A stretch of DNA of 49,928 nt, from the NCBI GenBank assembly GCA_013204595.1, contig JABMNK010000127.1:1-49928 (forward strand), in the 5' to 3' direction. Position 1 is the stretch's first letter. Every line of letters begins with the position of its first letter. The notes beneath the pieces are model-generated. The model did not search any database. It was not told the DNA's origin and worked only from the letters and a program-made list of their open reading frames with translations. Shown here piece by piece: positions 28,383 through 38,786 of this stretch. Origin of the DNA: Flammeovirgaceae bacterium. GTDB taxonomy: Bacteria > Bacteroidota > Bacteroidia > Cytophagales > Cyclobacteriaceae. The translations under genes were made by a program, and so were the position numbers.

Positions 28383-31300
28383 CTAATTTACAAAAACTGC
28401 TCCAATACCCGCCATTTGACACGCTTGGTTGAAACCTCCAATTTTGTCTTTAAGTAGCTCTTCTCCCGTTTTTTTATGACCCCACCAGACACCGTTTAAT
28501 TCGATCAATTTGGATTTTGCCCCTGCGGTAATCCGCGGAATACGGCTATCTACCGAGTTAATAACTGTCAAGTAATGAGCCGTGAATCCATTCTCAAAAT
28601 TCTCTACATCATCATATGCTTTAGACAATCTTTGTACCATTAGCTCATCCCACTGTTTTAATTCCTGACTAAGGGCTTTGCCCTTGGTCATTAGATCCGC
28701 TTGCTTGGAAGTATCCATTTCGTTTAGCAATGCCTGTAATTTTTCATTCGCTTGATGTAGCTTATTGGTCAGGATGGTCATTTCTGTATAATTTGCTTCC
28801 CCTTGATTCATAAAATCATGATACTCCTGGTAATCTGCCTCGCTTAAGTCAAATAAGGGATTAGGCAGCAGCGCACCCATTGTTTCGTGACGCATTTGAT
28901 CATAGGTAAGGGTCAAATGATAATTACCTGGCATGACTTGATGTCCCGAATAACTACCTTCAATATACACCTTGGGAATACCTGGCATGATAGGATATCT
29001 AAGGTCCCAAACAAATCTATTAAGACCTGTTTTTTTGGATATTATAGGCTTTCTAGATGGATTTCCTTCATAAGAAATATAGTCCTTGTCTTCATTAGTC
29101 GAAAACACATCGACAATTTGTCCATTGTTATCCTTAATAGTCAACAAGACCTCCATTTCTTCATCTAGCACGGGCAAATCATAATATAGAACCATTCCAC
29201 TTGCCGGGTTTACACCAGAAAGAATGCTCGTACCATCGCTTCCCTCACCGTTGAGTTGGCTCGACCAATTGGCAATATATGTCGGTGCGGGTGTATATAA
29301 GTTACCTTTGCCCATCGTACCATCGTACTGACGCAATAATGCTAAGTCATCCAAAATCCAAAAAGACCTTCCTTGCGTTGCAACAACTACATTTCCATGA
29401 CTAATAGCAAGGTCAGTAATCGGCGTAATCGGTAAATTGAGTTGAAAGGGAGACCAATTCAAACCACCATCCCATGAAGCATACATCCCCGTAACCGTAC
29501 CGGCGAAAAGTAGGTCTTTCCGGACATCATCTTCTCGCACTACTTTGGTATAAGCACCTACGGGAATTCCATTAGTGATTAATTTCCACGATTTGCCATA
29601 ATTGGTGCTTTTGTATAGCCCCGGCTGATAGTCGTTGAATTTGTATCGAGTGGTGGCTAGATAAACGGTGGCGGGATCATGAGGGGAGACCTCAATGGCA
29701 TTGATTAAGGTTTCCGGTAGTCCTTTAGGCGTAACATCAGTCCATGTGCTACCCCCATCTTTGGTAAGATGAACCTTACCGTCATTACTTCCTATGTACA
29801 TCACCCCTTTTTCATGAATAGATTCTATAAGATAACTGAGGGCACCATAATTTTCTGCCCCCACCGCCTCTACCGTATAGGGACCACCACCTTTACCTTG
29901 CTTGGCATCGATATTGGCGGTGAGATCGGGCGAGATCACTTGCCATGACAAGCCTTCGTCTCTAGATCTCAACACGTATTGAGCGCCATGATAGTAGGTG
30001 TTTGGCTCGTACAATGATTTTATGATAGGGGCATTCCAATCAAATACATATTTCATGTCTCGGGCGGCAAGACCAAGGTAGAGATTAGGCTCTATCATGA
30101 CTTGAGAGCTCGCCTTGGCCATGGTATTCAATAAATCAATAGAACCCAAATAGCTTCCACCCATTACTTTGACCGGATTATTGGGGTCAAAAGCTAAAAA
30201 AGCACTTTCCCCGCCAGCGGAACTGGTCCAATCCGACTCGTTAATTCCAGAGGACCCCAATCCAATACTGGCTATTTTAACGCTTGTATTATCCTGCTGA
30301 CCTCCGTAAATATTGTAAGGAAATAAGTTGTCTGTGGAGATTCTATAAAACTGTGCGGTAGGCATATTGTCAATCCTTGACCAAAGCTCCCCTCCGTTAA
30401 ATGAAATCTCAGAACCTCCATCACTCGAAAGAACCATGTTTTTCGAGTTTTTTGGATTAATCCAAAGATCATGATAATCTCCATGATGACTTTTTATTCT
30501 ATCCCAATCTTTTCCCCCATTTATTGAGCGATACGTGCTTGCACTTAGGACATAAACCGTATTCTCATCATTAGGATCTAAGCTCAGTTCGATATAATAC
30601 CACGCACGCTGTAAAAGCCGATGATCTTGGCTTATTCGAGTCCATTTTTCCCCTGCATTTTTAGATAAAAATAGGCCTCCCTTTTCTTGCTTCGAATCGC
30701 TTTCAATCAGCGCATATACCCAATCTGGGTTTGCCCTAGATACTGCTATGGCCATCTTTCCTTTTTCTTCAGGCAATCCTTCGTGAATCATATTCCATGT
30801 TTCGCCACCATCTATTGATTTGTATAAACCGCTACCAGGGCCCCCGCTGATCACTTGCCATGGCGTTCTCATATGTTCCCACATAGCTGCATATAAGACG
30901 TCGGGATTTTGATGATTAATTGATAATTCGCTCGCTCCGCTCAATTCATTAACAAAAAGTGTTTTTTTCCATGTTTTACCACCATCTGACGACTTAAAAA
31001 TACCACGATCGGCATTTGGGCCGTTTAAAGCGCCTTGAGCGGCAACCCATAAGACATTGGGATCATTTGGATGAATGACAATCCTCGAAATGTGTTGTGT
31101 TTCTTTTAATCCCATATGATTCCAGGTTTTACCTGCATCTGTAGACTTATATACACCATCTCCATGCGAAGTCATTACACCCCTAGGCGCATGTTCCCCC
31201 ATACCTACATATACCACATTGGATTGACTTTCAGAGACGGCAATCGCCCCGACCGATCCCATTTTGAAGAATCCATCTGAACAATTGAGCCAATGTTGGC

Positions 31301-31511
31301 CTGCATCCGTTGTTTTCCAAACGCCTCCTCCAGTAGTGGCCATATAATAAGTCAAGGGATCCCCCACTACACCCGACGCAGCATTTGCACGGCCTCCTCG
31401 AAAGGGTCCGATACTTCGATATTTTAATTTATTGAATACAGAGTCCAACTTTTGTGATTGGATCTGAAAAGTGAACAGAAGACAGCCAATAATTAAGATA
31501 AATGCACGCAT
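28383..31511 (-). CDS. Secreted Asp-box (BNR/sortilin-like) beta-propeller protein
   Basis: The 1042-residue protein belongs to the WD40/YVTN/BNR-like, VPS10-type group that is frequent in Bacteroidota. A signal peptide covers residues 1-19 ([19 protein letters not shown]). The propeller opens with [20 protein letters not shown] and contains about ten Asp-box signatures of the form S-x-D-x-G-x-x-W (for example [32 protein letters not shown]). After about residue 700 comes a non-propeller domain with beta strands, and near residue 880 a helical segment. Catalysis is often claimed (sialidase-like) but no active site is evident, so a binding or processing role for extracellular polymers is as likely. 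Confidence 0.88.
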   Translation of the reverse strand: MRAFILIIGCLLFTFQIQSQKLDSVFNKLKYRSIGPFRGGRANAASGVVGDPLTYYMATTGGGVWKTTDAGQHWLNCSDGFFKMGSVGAIAVSESQSNVVYVGMGEHAPRGVMTSHGDGVYKSTDAGKTWNHMGLKETQHISRIVIHPNDPNVLWVAAQGALNGPNADRGIFKSSDGGKTWKKTLFVNELSGASELSINHQNPDVLYAAMWEHMRTPWQVISGGPGSGLYKSIDGGETWNMIHEGLPEEKGKMAIAVSRANPDWVYALIESDSKQEKGGLFLSKNAGEKWTRISQDHRLLQRAWYYIELSLDPNDENTVYVLSASTYRSINGGKDWDRIKSHHGDYHDLWINPKNSKNMVLSSDGGSEISFNGGELWSRIDNMPTAQFYRISTDNLFPYNIYGGQQDNTSVKIASIGLGSSGINESDWTSSAGGESAFLAFDPNNPVKVMGGSYLGSIDLLNTMAKASSQVMIEPNLYLGLAARDMKYVFDWNAPIIKSLYEPNTYYHGAQYVLRSRDEGLSWQVISPDLTANIDAKQGKGGGPYTVEAVGAENYGALSYLIESIHEKGVMYIGSNDGKVHLTKDGGSTWTDVTPKGLPETLINAIEVSPHDPATVYLATTRYKFNDYQPGLYKSTNYGKSWKLITNGIPVGAYTKVVREDDVRKDLLFAGTVTGMYASWDGGLNWSPFQLNLPITPITDLAISHGNVVVATQGRSFWILDDLALLRQYDGTMGKGNLYTPAPTYIANWSSQLNGEGSDGTSILSGVNPASGMVLYYDLPVLDEEMEVLLTIKDNNGQIVDVFSTNEDKDYISYEGNPSRKPIISKKTGLNRFVWDLRYPIMPGIPKVYIEGSYSGHQVMPGNYHLTLTYDQMRHETMGALLPNPLFDLSEADYQEYHDFMNQGEANYTEMTILTNKLHQANEKLQALLNEMDTSKQADLMTKGKALSQELKQWDELMVQRLSKAYDDVENFENGFTAHYLTVINSVDSRIPRITAGAKSKLIELNGVWWGHKKTGEELLKDKIGGFNQACQMAGIGAVFVN

Positions 31512-31783
31512 GTTTTAAATTTTAATGAATAACCCCAACTAAACGAGAGTGTTAATATAACTACCAAGAAGCTGAGAACACTAGGTGCTAGCAACCTCAG
31601 CCGAAAAAAAGAACTAATTTATCCATTTATATTATTAGTCACAATGTATTTTTTTTGAGTGGTCAATTCTCACATTTTAATATTGATAAAGGTATTCAGA
31701 AAGTAGCTTCGCTTCACATAAATTCACTCACTCCATTAGTCGCCTAATAGACAATCAAGCGCATTGCTTTCAATACTTTATGA
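31512..31783. other. Intergenic region, nothing recognised
   Basis: The region lies upstream of the Asp-box gene (minus strand), so it should contain that gene's promoter. No gene or hairpin is evident. Confidence 0.3.
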
Positions 31784-31978
31784 TTCTCAGTTATCTGTTG
31801 TGAATTTTTATGTGATTGGGAATGGAAGAATAATGAATTTAGCCACTTTCTTGAATTACTCAAACCTTTTATGTTTACCCCCAAGAGGATTATTGATGAT
31901 CTTAATCATACCAGTCAACAAGTGGTTGTAGGGATAAATCAACAAAAACAGCTTAAACATTATAAAAAATTTACATAA
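31784..31978 (+). other. Possible coding remnant, 64 codons, no start
   Basis: The frame is bounded by stops and has no good start codon. Its translation is protein-like (CDWEWKNNEFSHFLELLKPF, later NHTSQQVVVGINQQKQL) and ends in a TAA. It may be the 3' end of a lost gene. I cannot name the family, and a chance open frame of this length is possible. Confidence 0.3.
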
Positions 31979-32034
31979 TTGATGATTTTTTATTTTAATA
32001 CAACCCATTTAACTGCACTTACTTATCTTTATAT

Positions 32035-32307
32035 ATGACAGATAAGTATGTAATGTTCGCTATTTTAATGATCTGGAGCATTCCCAGTACCTATTTTAGG
32101 AGTAAGTTCAGGAAAATTGTTTACCAAACTGATGATTGGAAAATCAACATTAGACCTTTGTTCAAAAAAGAGATCCTCGGTTTATTCAACAACATGTATC
32201 CAGATAACATAGCTTACCTCAAAACAAGAAATTACTACCGAATCTATTTAGCAGTTTATCTGATTTTATTCATCATATATTCCTTAATCAACAGCAATAG
32301 CTTATAA
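32035..32307 (+). CDS. Small membrane protein, unknown
   Basis: This is a 90-residue ORF with two hydrophobic segments, one near the N-terminus (YVMFAILMIWSIPSTYF) and one at the C-terminus (IYLAVYLILFIIYSLI), joined by a basic hydrophilic loop of about 45 residues. It is unrecognised. It is preceded by TATCTTTA, a possible -7 element that would give a very short leader, and it is followed 40 bases later by the DUF1295 gene in the same direction, so the two may be co-transcribed. Coding status rests on the ATG start, composition and placement. Confidence 0.5.
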   Translation: MTDKYVMFAILMIWSIPSTYFRSKFRKIVYQTDDWKINIRPLFKKEILGLFNNMYPDNIAYLKTRNYYRIYLAVYLILFIIYSLINSNSL

Positions 32308-32347
32308 CCCTATACTTACAAGGCCTTGTACAAAAACTTAAAGCATC

Positions 32348-33211
32348 ATGAAGCCAGCGCTACTTAATCTATTTTTTGCCCTCATCGCCTTTCTCATTGG
32401 ATCTGCCATCGCGCTTTTGACGGGGCTGCAGATGATTCAGCAGGCTGTTTTTATGGCCTTTCTCATTCAATGGCTTTTATTTATTCCTGCCTATTTTTTT
32501 CAAACAGAAAAGTTTTATGACCTAACAGGAAGTGGTACCTACATATTGATTGTGAGTTATATCAGCTACCATAGTTACGCTTCGATGAACCTCAATTTTG
32601 GGAGTATCCTATTAGCCGGATGCATCATCCTTTGGGCCATCCGTTTGGGCAGTTTCTTATTTAGAAGAATTCAAAAAGCCGGAGAAGATAAAAGGTTTGC
32701 AACGATCAAACCCTCTCCCACACGGTTCTTTATGGCATGGACGTTGCAAGGAATGTGGGTTTCTTTATGTACCATGTGCGCCTTAACCGCAATCGCAAGC
32801 GAAATTGGGGTCATTCTAAATGGATTTTTTTATCTCGGCATGCTGGTCTTTATTTTCGGTTTTGCTGTAGAGATTATTGCCGACTGGCAAAAGTCTAGAT
32901 TTCGAAAAAAACCTGACAATAAGGATCAATTTGTTCACCATGGTCTTTGGGCTTACGCAAGGCATCCCAACTACTTTGGTGAAATCACCTTATGGACAGG
33001 GATTTCCATTATGTCCTTTTCCTCCTTATCAAATTGGCAGTTTATCACTTTAATCTCTCCATTTTTCACTTACTTTCTATTGGTTCATGTAAGTGGTGTC
33101 AGGATTTTAGAAGTTGCTGGTATGGAAAAATGGGGGCATCTAGACAGCTATCAAGAATACATCCGCACGACACCTCCCTTGTTTAGATTTTCTAAGCTAT
33201 TTGAAAGATGA
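32348..33211 (+). CDS. DUF1295 family membrane protein (steroid 5-alpha-reductase-like)
   Basis: The 287-residue protein has about seven hydrophobic helices and fits the DUF1295 branch of the steroid 5-alpha-reductase/isoprenylcysteine methyltransferase superfamily. The C-terminal cofactor region is clear: HHGLWAYARHPNYFGEITLW followed by TGISIMSF, and the end has a VSGVRILEVAGMEKWG segment. Superfamily members reduce enones or methylate with membrane-embedded substrates. The substrate here is unknown. It is the second gene after the small membrane protein and ends at a bidirectional terminator. Confidence 0.9.
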   Translation: MKPALLNLFFALIAFLIGSAIALLTGLQMIQQAVFMAFLIQWLLFIPAYFFQTEKFYDLTGSGTYILIVSYISYHSYASMNLNFGSILLAGCIILWAIRLGSFLFRRIQKAGEDKRFATIKPSPTRFFMAWTLQGMWVSLCTMCALTAIASEIGVILNGFFYLGMLVFIFGFAVEIIADWQKSRFRKKPDNKDQFVHHGLWAYARHPNYFGEITLWTGISIMSFSSLSNWQFITLISPFFTYFLLVHVSGVRILEVAGMEKWGHLDSYQEYIRTTPPLFRFSKLFER

Positions 33212-33299
33212 CAACTAACTGCTGGAACTCAAATTTTAGGGGTTAGCTAGTTTATTTTTTTTAAGAACGAACCTTCAATCGATTAGTTAGATCCTTTTT

Positions 33300-33340
33300 A
33301 TAAATATAAAGCCTTGACAAAGTCAAGGCTTTATATTTAT
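33300..33340. terminator. Bidirectional terminator
   Basis: A perfect inverted repeat with 19-base arms (core TAAATATAAAGCCTTGAC) and a 3-base loop separates two convergent genes. The AT-rich outer arms provide T runs on both strands. Confidence 0.9.
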
Positions 33341-33361
33341 AATTTAAGCTCAAAAGATTCA

Positions 33362-33898
33362 TCACTCATTAGGCGTCATGATTCTTTGGTTAACATAAAA
33401 CATTTGAATCTTGCCATTTACGATAAGGGCATCTAGTACCTGGTTTACCTTTACTTCTGTGCCCCCTTCAGTAAAAGTTAAATCATAACCAGAAGTTACC
33501 CACTGCTGCAGTTGTCCCTCTTTATCGGTATACTCATTGGCTATCACATAATTTCCTTTCCATTGGGGATTAGTTTGGGCAAACCACTCAGTCAAAAAGG
33601 CAATATGCGCATCTGAACCTTCAATTACTTGGCCCGTAGCGTCCCAAACCTTAAAGTTTTCAACTGCATTAATGTTACGGATGGCTTCAAGATCCCTGTC
33701 ATTATGAGCTTTCACGTAATTTTCTACCAATTCAATGGTTGACATGGATCCTCCATAAAGTGGCATCTTGGTGCCATCAACAGAAGTATCATAACCAATA
33801 GAATTGAGAACTACTTCGTGTGTCATTTCTGTTTTTTGTTCAGGAGCACATGAAACAGTAATACCTACTATAAATAATAGTAAAATTATTTTTTGCAT
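33362..33898 (-). CDS. NTF2-like lipoprotein
   Basis: From the ATG at 33898 the protein is 178 residues. I chose this start because it directly precedes a lipoprotein signal peptide (MQKIILLLFIVGITVSC); the frame is open to 33967 but that part is not signal-like. The mature part fits the SnoaL/NTF2-like fold: a helix with IELVENYVKAHNDRDLEAIR, then EGSDAHIAFLTEWFAQTNPQ, and beta strands with YDLTFTEGGTEVKVNQVLDA. Such proteins often bind small hydrophobic ligands, but no catalytic residues can be assigned. It is a single gene, probably facing the periplasm or outer membrane. Confidence 0.82.
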   Translation of the reverse strand: MQKIILLLFIVGITVSCAPEQKTEMTHEVVLNSIGYDTSVDGTKMPLYGGSMSTIELVENYVKAHNDRDLEAIRNINAVENFKVWDATGQVIEGSDAHIAFLTEWFAQTNPQWKGNYVIANEYTDKEGQLQQWVTSGYDLTFTEGGTEVKVNQVLDALIVNGKIQMFYVNQRIMTPNE

Positions 33899-34393
33899 TT
33901 TATTTTTTGTTTTGATTGTTACTCGTAAAGTACGAGTTAAAAAATCTAATATACAAAAAAACACCATTTATTCCATCTTAATTAGATGATAGGGCAAGTA
34001 TCTCAATCATAAAATAACTATAAAATGCGCAGATCAGGTAGTCTCAAAATTTGGTGTTTACCTCCCTCTCTCCACCATAAAAATACTACCCCATTATCAA
34101 TCTGTAACTACTTAAACCAAGAAACTTGGAGATACGAATGAACTGATTTTATTTTTTATCTAGGTTCTTATTGACTTCACAATGAGACAAGACAATTTGA
34201 AATCAACTTGAGCCATCACCTAAAGCTCAAATAAATTAATAAAATTATGGTCATAGAAATTCTTTGGATACTATCCATTAGTAGGGTATTTTAGTAGGGT
34301 CTATAAAGAATATAATTTACATAGCTCCCTAATTAACCTGATAACACAAGCTATATTCTTTTTAAGTCGTCTTTTTCAACTGACCCCCTTGCT
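33899..34393. other. Divergent intergenic region
   Basis: No gene was found. Two copies of TTAGTAGGGT lie about 16 bases apart near 34278-34302 upstream of the serine hydrolase and could be a binding site or chance. The minus-strand promoter of the NTF2-like gene should also lie here. Confidence 0.3.
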
Positions 34394-35881
34394 ATGAAAA
34401 AACTTACGAAACCCTTGCTCTTGATCCCTTTTCTTTTGGCTGCAATCATCAGTACAGCCCAAGTATTAAAAGAGGAAAACAACATGTTGGCTCGAGCTGC
34501 TGAACACACCTTAAATACCTCATACCAAGCGCCTCCAGGCGATGCATTATCCCATCATACAGCAGGCTATGCCAAAATAATGTGTTCTGCCGTATTTATT
34601 ACAGGATTGTCTCCCGAGTTTGCCGCTGAGCATGTGGGCTATTTTACTGCTCCGTATTCAGAAAGAGCCAAGGCTGGAAAACCCATGATCGATTATGAAA
34701 AGAAATCTGTATCAATATCCCTTCCAAACGGGCTAACGCGAACCGCTATTTATACAGGTGACCTGGGATGTATTTGTTTACCTGAAGGGAGAAACTCGTT
34801 GTATTTTGAGCCAGTCAAAATTTCCCGTAATCCTATAGCCTCCACGACCCCTTGGCCGATGGGAAGTATATTGCCTACCTCAGATATGGCCGACATAATT
34901 AACATGGACTTCGTATCAAAAGCGCTAGATGCCGCATTTTCCCTCGAAGAAGCATTAACTGCCGCCTTTGTGGTGACCTACAAAGGTAATATCATTTGCG
35001 AGCGATATGGCAATGGTATAACGAAAAATACAGCTCTGGAAAGTTGGTCTATGGGCAAAAGTCTGTCCGCAACCATTATGGGAATCTTGATTCAGCAGGG
35101 CATTTATAACCTAGAACAATCAGCACCCATTCCTCAATGGCAAGGCAAAGGAGACGGACGAGCCAATATTAGAATTATGGACATCATGCACATGTCGAGT
35201 GGTTTATATTGTAGAGCACCTCAAGATCCTGATTTTGATTCTTCGGCAGGATATCCTGACCATCTCTATCTTTATACAGGGGGAATCAATTCATTTGACT
35301 ACGCGGCTAATTTACCTCAACAATGGCTGCCAAATACAGTCGGTAGGTACCGGAATTCCGATCCTGTACTGATCAATTACCTGAATCGCTTGGGGATAGA
35401 ACGTACCGGGAAAGATTATCACACCTTTCCTCAAAGAGAATTATTTGATAAACTTGGCATTCGCACGATGGTCATGGAAACTGACCCGTACGGCAACTTC
35501 CTTACCCAAGGCTATGAATTTGCTTCTGCCCGTGATTGGGCTAGATTAGGTAATCTCTATTTGCAAGAAGGACTTTGGAATGGTGAACAACTTTTACCCA
35601 AAGGATTTACAAAATTCGTGAGTACACTTGCTGAGCCGTGGCTTGCGGATGGTCGCCCTATTTATGGTGGCCTATTCTGGGTAAACGGGGATGGTCGCCT
35701 ACCGATCCCAAAAGATGCATATATGATGCTTGGGGCAGGAGGGCAATCCGTAACCATCATTCCATCTCATGATTTGGTTATTGTGAGACTTGGGCATTAC
35801 AAAGGACAACAGGCAGCAGCAGAGTCCTTAAGTCAAGCATATCGCATGCTAATAGAAGCCGTTCCGGAGAAAAATAAATAA
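34394..35881 (+). CDS. Serine hydrolase, beta-lactamase class C-like, secreted
   Basis: The 495-residue enzyme belongs to the penicillin-binding/beta-lactamase-like serine hydrolases. A signal peptide spans residues 1-23 (KKLTKPLLLIPFLLAAIIS then TAQ). The active-site SxxK is SMGK at 219-222 within ESWSMGKSLSATIMG. The second motif YxN is probably YRN in VGRYRNSDPVL. The third motif may lie in LGAGGQSVTIIP near the C-terminus. About 150 residues before SxxK form an additional N-terminal segment typical of the Bacteroidota group. It may be an esterase or D-peptidase; a true beta-lactamase role is unlikely. It stands alone. Confidence 0.9.
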   Translation: MKKLTKPLLLIPFLLAAIISTAQVLKEENNMLARAAEHTLNTSYQAPPGDALSHHTAGYAKIMCSAVFITGLSPEFAAEHVGYFTAPYSERAKAGKPMIDYEKKSVSISLPNGLTRTAIYTGDLGCICLPEGRNSLYFEPVKISRNPIASTTPWPMGSILPTSDMADIINMDFVSKALDAAFSLEEALTAAFVVTYKGNIICERYGNGITKNTALESWSMGKSLSATIMGILIQQGIYNLEQSAPIPQWQGKGDGRANIRIMDIMHMSSGLYCRAPQDPDFDSSAGYPDHLYLYTGGINSFDYAANLPQQWLPNTVGRYRNSDPVLINYLNRLGIERTGKDYHTFPQRELFDKLGIRTMVMETDPYGNFLTQGYEFASARDWARLGNLYLQEGLWNGEQLLPKGFTKFVSTLAEPWLADGRPIYGGLFWVNGDGRLPIPKDAYMMLGAGGQSVTIIPSHDLVIVRLGHYKGQQAAAESLSQAYRMLIEAVPEKNK

Positions 35882-36351
35882 TTTAAGATAATCAGAAGTG
35901 ACGTGTTTTGGTACATCAAGGACTGGGAGCCAGTCACTCGGAATCCGTACTACATGTGGCCCTCTATAGCCCCTCTTATTAGCCAGGCATTGACGCTATT
36001 GGGTCATCCCTATTGGTCTACACACCAACTATAAATAAAGAAAGTTTGCTGTATTCTTACTCAATGTATACGCCATATCGGCATCCTCTTTTGTATTCAC
36101 ATTTTCGCCTTCTCTTTTGATTATCGCAGGCGATTTACCGTCCGCTCTATAAGCAATTAAAGATTGTCATTGCTATCAAAATACTATCATTTAGGATTTC
36201 CATAGGATGCGTCCTAAACTGAAAGGTAATTTATATTCAATCAGCAATAGTATTGAGCTATTGCCATCTCTTGAATTTACCGCCCTTATAAAAGTTGTCA
36301 AGAAGAAATTTAAAATCTCGTTATATTGTGATAATAATAAAACAAGATTTT
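35882..36351. other. Intergenic region with possible minus-strand coding remnant
   Basis: A minus-strand frame at 36029-36166 (46 codons, no start) translates to a protein-like segment (LIAYRADGKSPAIIKREGEN, then MAYTLSKNTANFLYL). It may be a 3' relic, but I cannot identify it. The rest shows no gene. The 150 bases before the YceI gene are AT-rich. Confidence 0.3.
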
Positions 36352-36924
36352 ATGACAAACAGATTCCTCATATTGCTATCCATCACGCTTTTAACTCTTA
36401 GTGGTGCCAATGCCCAACTTTGGAAAATAGATCCGAATCACTCTAGTATCATGTTCAATGCAAAACATTCTGGTATCTCATTTGTAAATGGTAGGTTTAT
36501 GCAGTTTCAAGCTTCCGTAGCAAGTGGAACCCCAGCAGATTTCACAGGTGCTAAAGTGACATTTACAGCCCAAGTAAGTAGCGTCAGTACAGGTGCTGAA
36601 GGCAGAGACGAACACCTAAAAAGTGATGATTTTTTTGATATGGGAAATCTTCCAACGATCGACTTTACGAGTAAATCATTCATCAAATCTGGAGGAAATA
36701 CCTACGAAGTGATTGGGGATTTAACGATGAGAGGCAATACCAAAGAGGTCACCCTAACTGCAAATCATATAGGATCAACTAAAACCAAAGATGGTCTTGA
36801 CAAAGTTGGTTTTCAGCTCTTCGGAAGTGTTGATAGAAATGATTTTGGTGTCTCTGGAGCGGTGAGCTCTGTCGCACCCATCATAGAAATCCTATGCAAT
36901 GTTGAAATGTCTGAACAAAATTAA
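36352..36924 (+). CDS. YceI family secreted protein
   Basis: YceI proteins are periplasmic lipocalin-like beta-barrels that bind polyisoprenoids or other long lipids. From the ATG at 36352 the protein is 190 residues with a signal peptide (MTNRFLILLSITLLTLSGANA). The diagnostic start of the barrel is LWKIDPNHSSIMFNAKHSGI. The middle has the typical AEGRDEHLKSDDFFDMGNLP, and the C-terminal part has LFGSVDRNDFGVSG. An upstream in-frame start at 36295 would add a non-signal segment and is unlikely. It is a single gene. Confidence 0.92.
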   Translation: MTNRFLILLSITLLTLSGANAQLWKIDPNHSSIMFNAKHSGISFVNGRFMQFQASVASGTPADFTGAKVTFTAQVSSVSTGAEGRDEHLKSDDFFDMGNLPTIDFTSKSFIKSGGNTYEVIGDLTMRGNTKEVTLTANHIGSTKTKDGLDKVGFQLFGSVDRNDFGVSGAVSSVAPIIEILCNVEMSEQN

Positions 36925-36937
36925 ACGCATAAGATAG

Positions 36938-37159
36938 TCAGCGTTTCAGTTTGCTTTTAATAAAAGACCAGCCGACTTTTCTTTTAAAAAAATGTATGTC
37001 GTCAAGATGGAGTTGATTTCTTATGACAACAAAAACGCTAGCGAATACGATATACTAGAGCTATTTGTACGCTTGTTGGAAAAAGATATCATAGACAACC
37101 CATCCAATTGGTTATGGTCACATAAAAGATGGAAGCACGAATATGAAGATTATCACTAA
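36938..37159 (+). pseudogene. Lipid A/lysophospholipid acyltransferase C-terminal remnant
   Basis: A stop-bounded frame of 73 codons encodes what looks like the C-terminus of an LpxL/HtrB-like acyltransferase. The end reads LLEKDIIDNPSNWLWSHKRW followed by KHEYEDYH, which matches the family's final helix and the NPxxWLWxHKRWK signature. The upstream part (KKMYVVKMELISYDN) fits the preceding strand. Nothing upstream contains the HxxxxD active site or a start for a full gene; the YceI gene ends only 14 bases before. So the 5' three quarters have been deleted. An ATG at 36992 is in frame but would yield only 55 residues. Confidence 0.65.
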
Positions 37160-37389
37160 TAGGCCTCAATACGATTTTAAGGACTTTTTTTATTTAGGCG
37201 ACTAGAAGCCCATAAAGTAACCTCATCACCCCCGTTGCGTTTTGTGACGGCTTCTCTTTTGACTTAACCAAATCATTGAGGACTAGGTCAAATAGGAAGA
37301 TAAAGGCTTAATAATAATGATGTGTAAATATCTGATAGTGAACGGTTTCTTGGCACTTCTTGAGCTCATAAAATGTATAAAATCAGATT

Positions 37390-38532
37390 TCAGAGTAAAT
37401 AAACCACCAGAAAACCTAAATAGGTACCTAATGCACTACCCAAGGTGCCCACTACAATAGCAGGCAATAGCAACTCATTACGGTCAAAGGTTTCAGCCAG
37501 TGCAATGGCAGTTGCTCCACCACCTATATTGGCTTGGCTTACAATCGCAATCATTTCCCAATCAGGATAGATTAACCCACCAAACAGTATGATCAACATC
37601 CCATGAAATATTACCGCCAAACCGCTAAACAAGAGGAGCGTAATCCCTATTTCCTTGAGTTCGGTGACTGCACTGACTTCACAATAAGCCCCAATTACTG
37701 CCAAGAACAAATAGACCAAATAAAGGCCTAAATTGTGACTGCCTTTTAAATTTGCGACAACTTTGATTTGTGCCAAAACGATTCCTATGGTGGATAGTAT
37801 GAGGATCGATGGGATATTAGGTAAAAGACCTGAAAGAATGTCAGAGACATAATAAGATGAAACTCCTAAAAAGATCAACCACATAAGAGAGATTAAATCA
37901 ATACCCTCGTCTTCAAGAGGTACTTCGCTGTAATCGCTAACAGTTGATTTTATCTTGGCTTTGCCTTTCCAGAAACGTTTTAAAACCATTGGAAAAGTCA
38001 AAGTAATCATAATCCATAAAGTGGTGATCACATTGTCTACCGCAATAGTTCCCGCATACAATATGCCTTTTTCCTGAAAGCCATATTCCAAAGCAACCGC
38101 ATTAAAGTTGAGGCTTCCTCCGGTGTATGTTCCGGTCAGCATACCCGCAATAACTTTTCCATCTTCCCCTAAGACACTTTCTGGGGATACAATACTCCAT
38201 GAAAGGAGTATCCCAAGAGTGGTTGCTAATGACCCAATTAAAAACAAACCCACCATCGGTAGTCCCGCTTGTTTAATTGAGGTTAAGTTAACCTTCAGTA
38301 ACAAGTAAAAAATAGAGATGGGTGCGAGGTATTTAAAAATCGCACTATACAAATCAATACTGTTGGATGCAGAAGGGATCAGTTTTAGGTTTGCGAGTAC
38401 CGCGGTCAATAGAATCACGATCAAAGCGGCACCAAATTGTTTACCAAATTTGGTTTTGCCAGCATATACGGATACAATGACCATAAAGCACAAAATCATT
38501 AAAACGTAAATTGGGTTAGTTATAAAGTCCAT
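37390..38532 (-). CDS. DUF819 family integral membrane protein (copy 2)
   Basis: This is a 380-residue, ten-helix membrane protein of the DUF819 family, the same size as the copy at 13246-14388. Characteristic segments are GTYTGGSLNFNAVALEYGF in the middle, AGTIAVDNVITTLWIMITLT, and the C-terminal ANIGGGATAIALAETFD before two last helices. The GGS-x-NFNAVA stretch is the more usual family form, and copy 1 differs there (GGSTSQIVLKEQ). A transporter role is presumed for the family but not shown. A 15-residue charged loop lies near residue 210. It has no close same-strand neighbour, so it is its own unit. Confidence 0.9.
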   Translation of the reverse strand: MDFITNPIYVLMILCFMVIVSVYAGKTKFGKQFGAALIVILLTAVLANLKLIPSASNSIDLYSAIFKYLAPISIFYLLLKVNLTSIKQAGLPMVGLFLIGSLATTLGILLSWSIVSPESVLGEDGKVIAGMLTGTYTGGSLNFNAVALEYGFQEKGILYAGTIAVDNVITTLWIMITLTFPMVLKRFWKGKAKIKSTVSDYSEVPLEDEGIDLISLMWLIFLGVSSYYVSDILSGLLPNIPSILILSTIGIVLAQIKVVANLKGSHNLGLYLVYLFLAVIGAYCEVSAVTELKEIGITLLLFSGLAVIFHGMLIILFGGLIYPDWEMIAIVSQANIGGGATAIALAETFDRNELLLPAIVVGTLGSALGTYLGFLVVYLL

Positions 38533-38786
38533 TTGTCATTGATGGTAATATGAAACACAGCAATAGTTGCTGATCATGACTGATCTACATAAATTATGTT
38601 TAAGATAATAAATTCACCGTATTCTCCGCTACTGAGATGGTGATATAAATAATAACTTTGGACAATCTTCGTCAAATCATAAAATAAAGACCGATAGCTC
38701 ATTGGAGGTATCTAATGAACTTCTTGATTTTGGAATGTTCATTCATTGTATCAACACTAGTTGCAACAATTTTGTCATACATGGCT

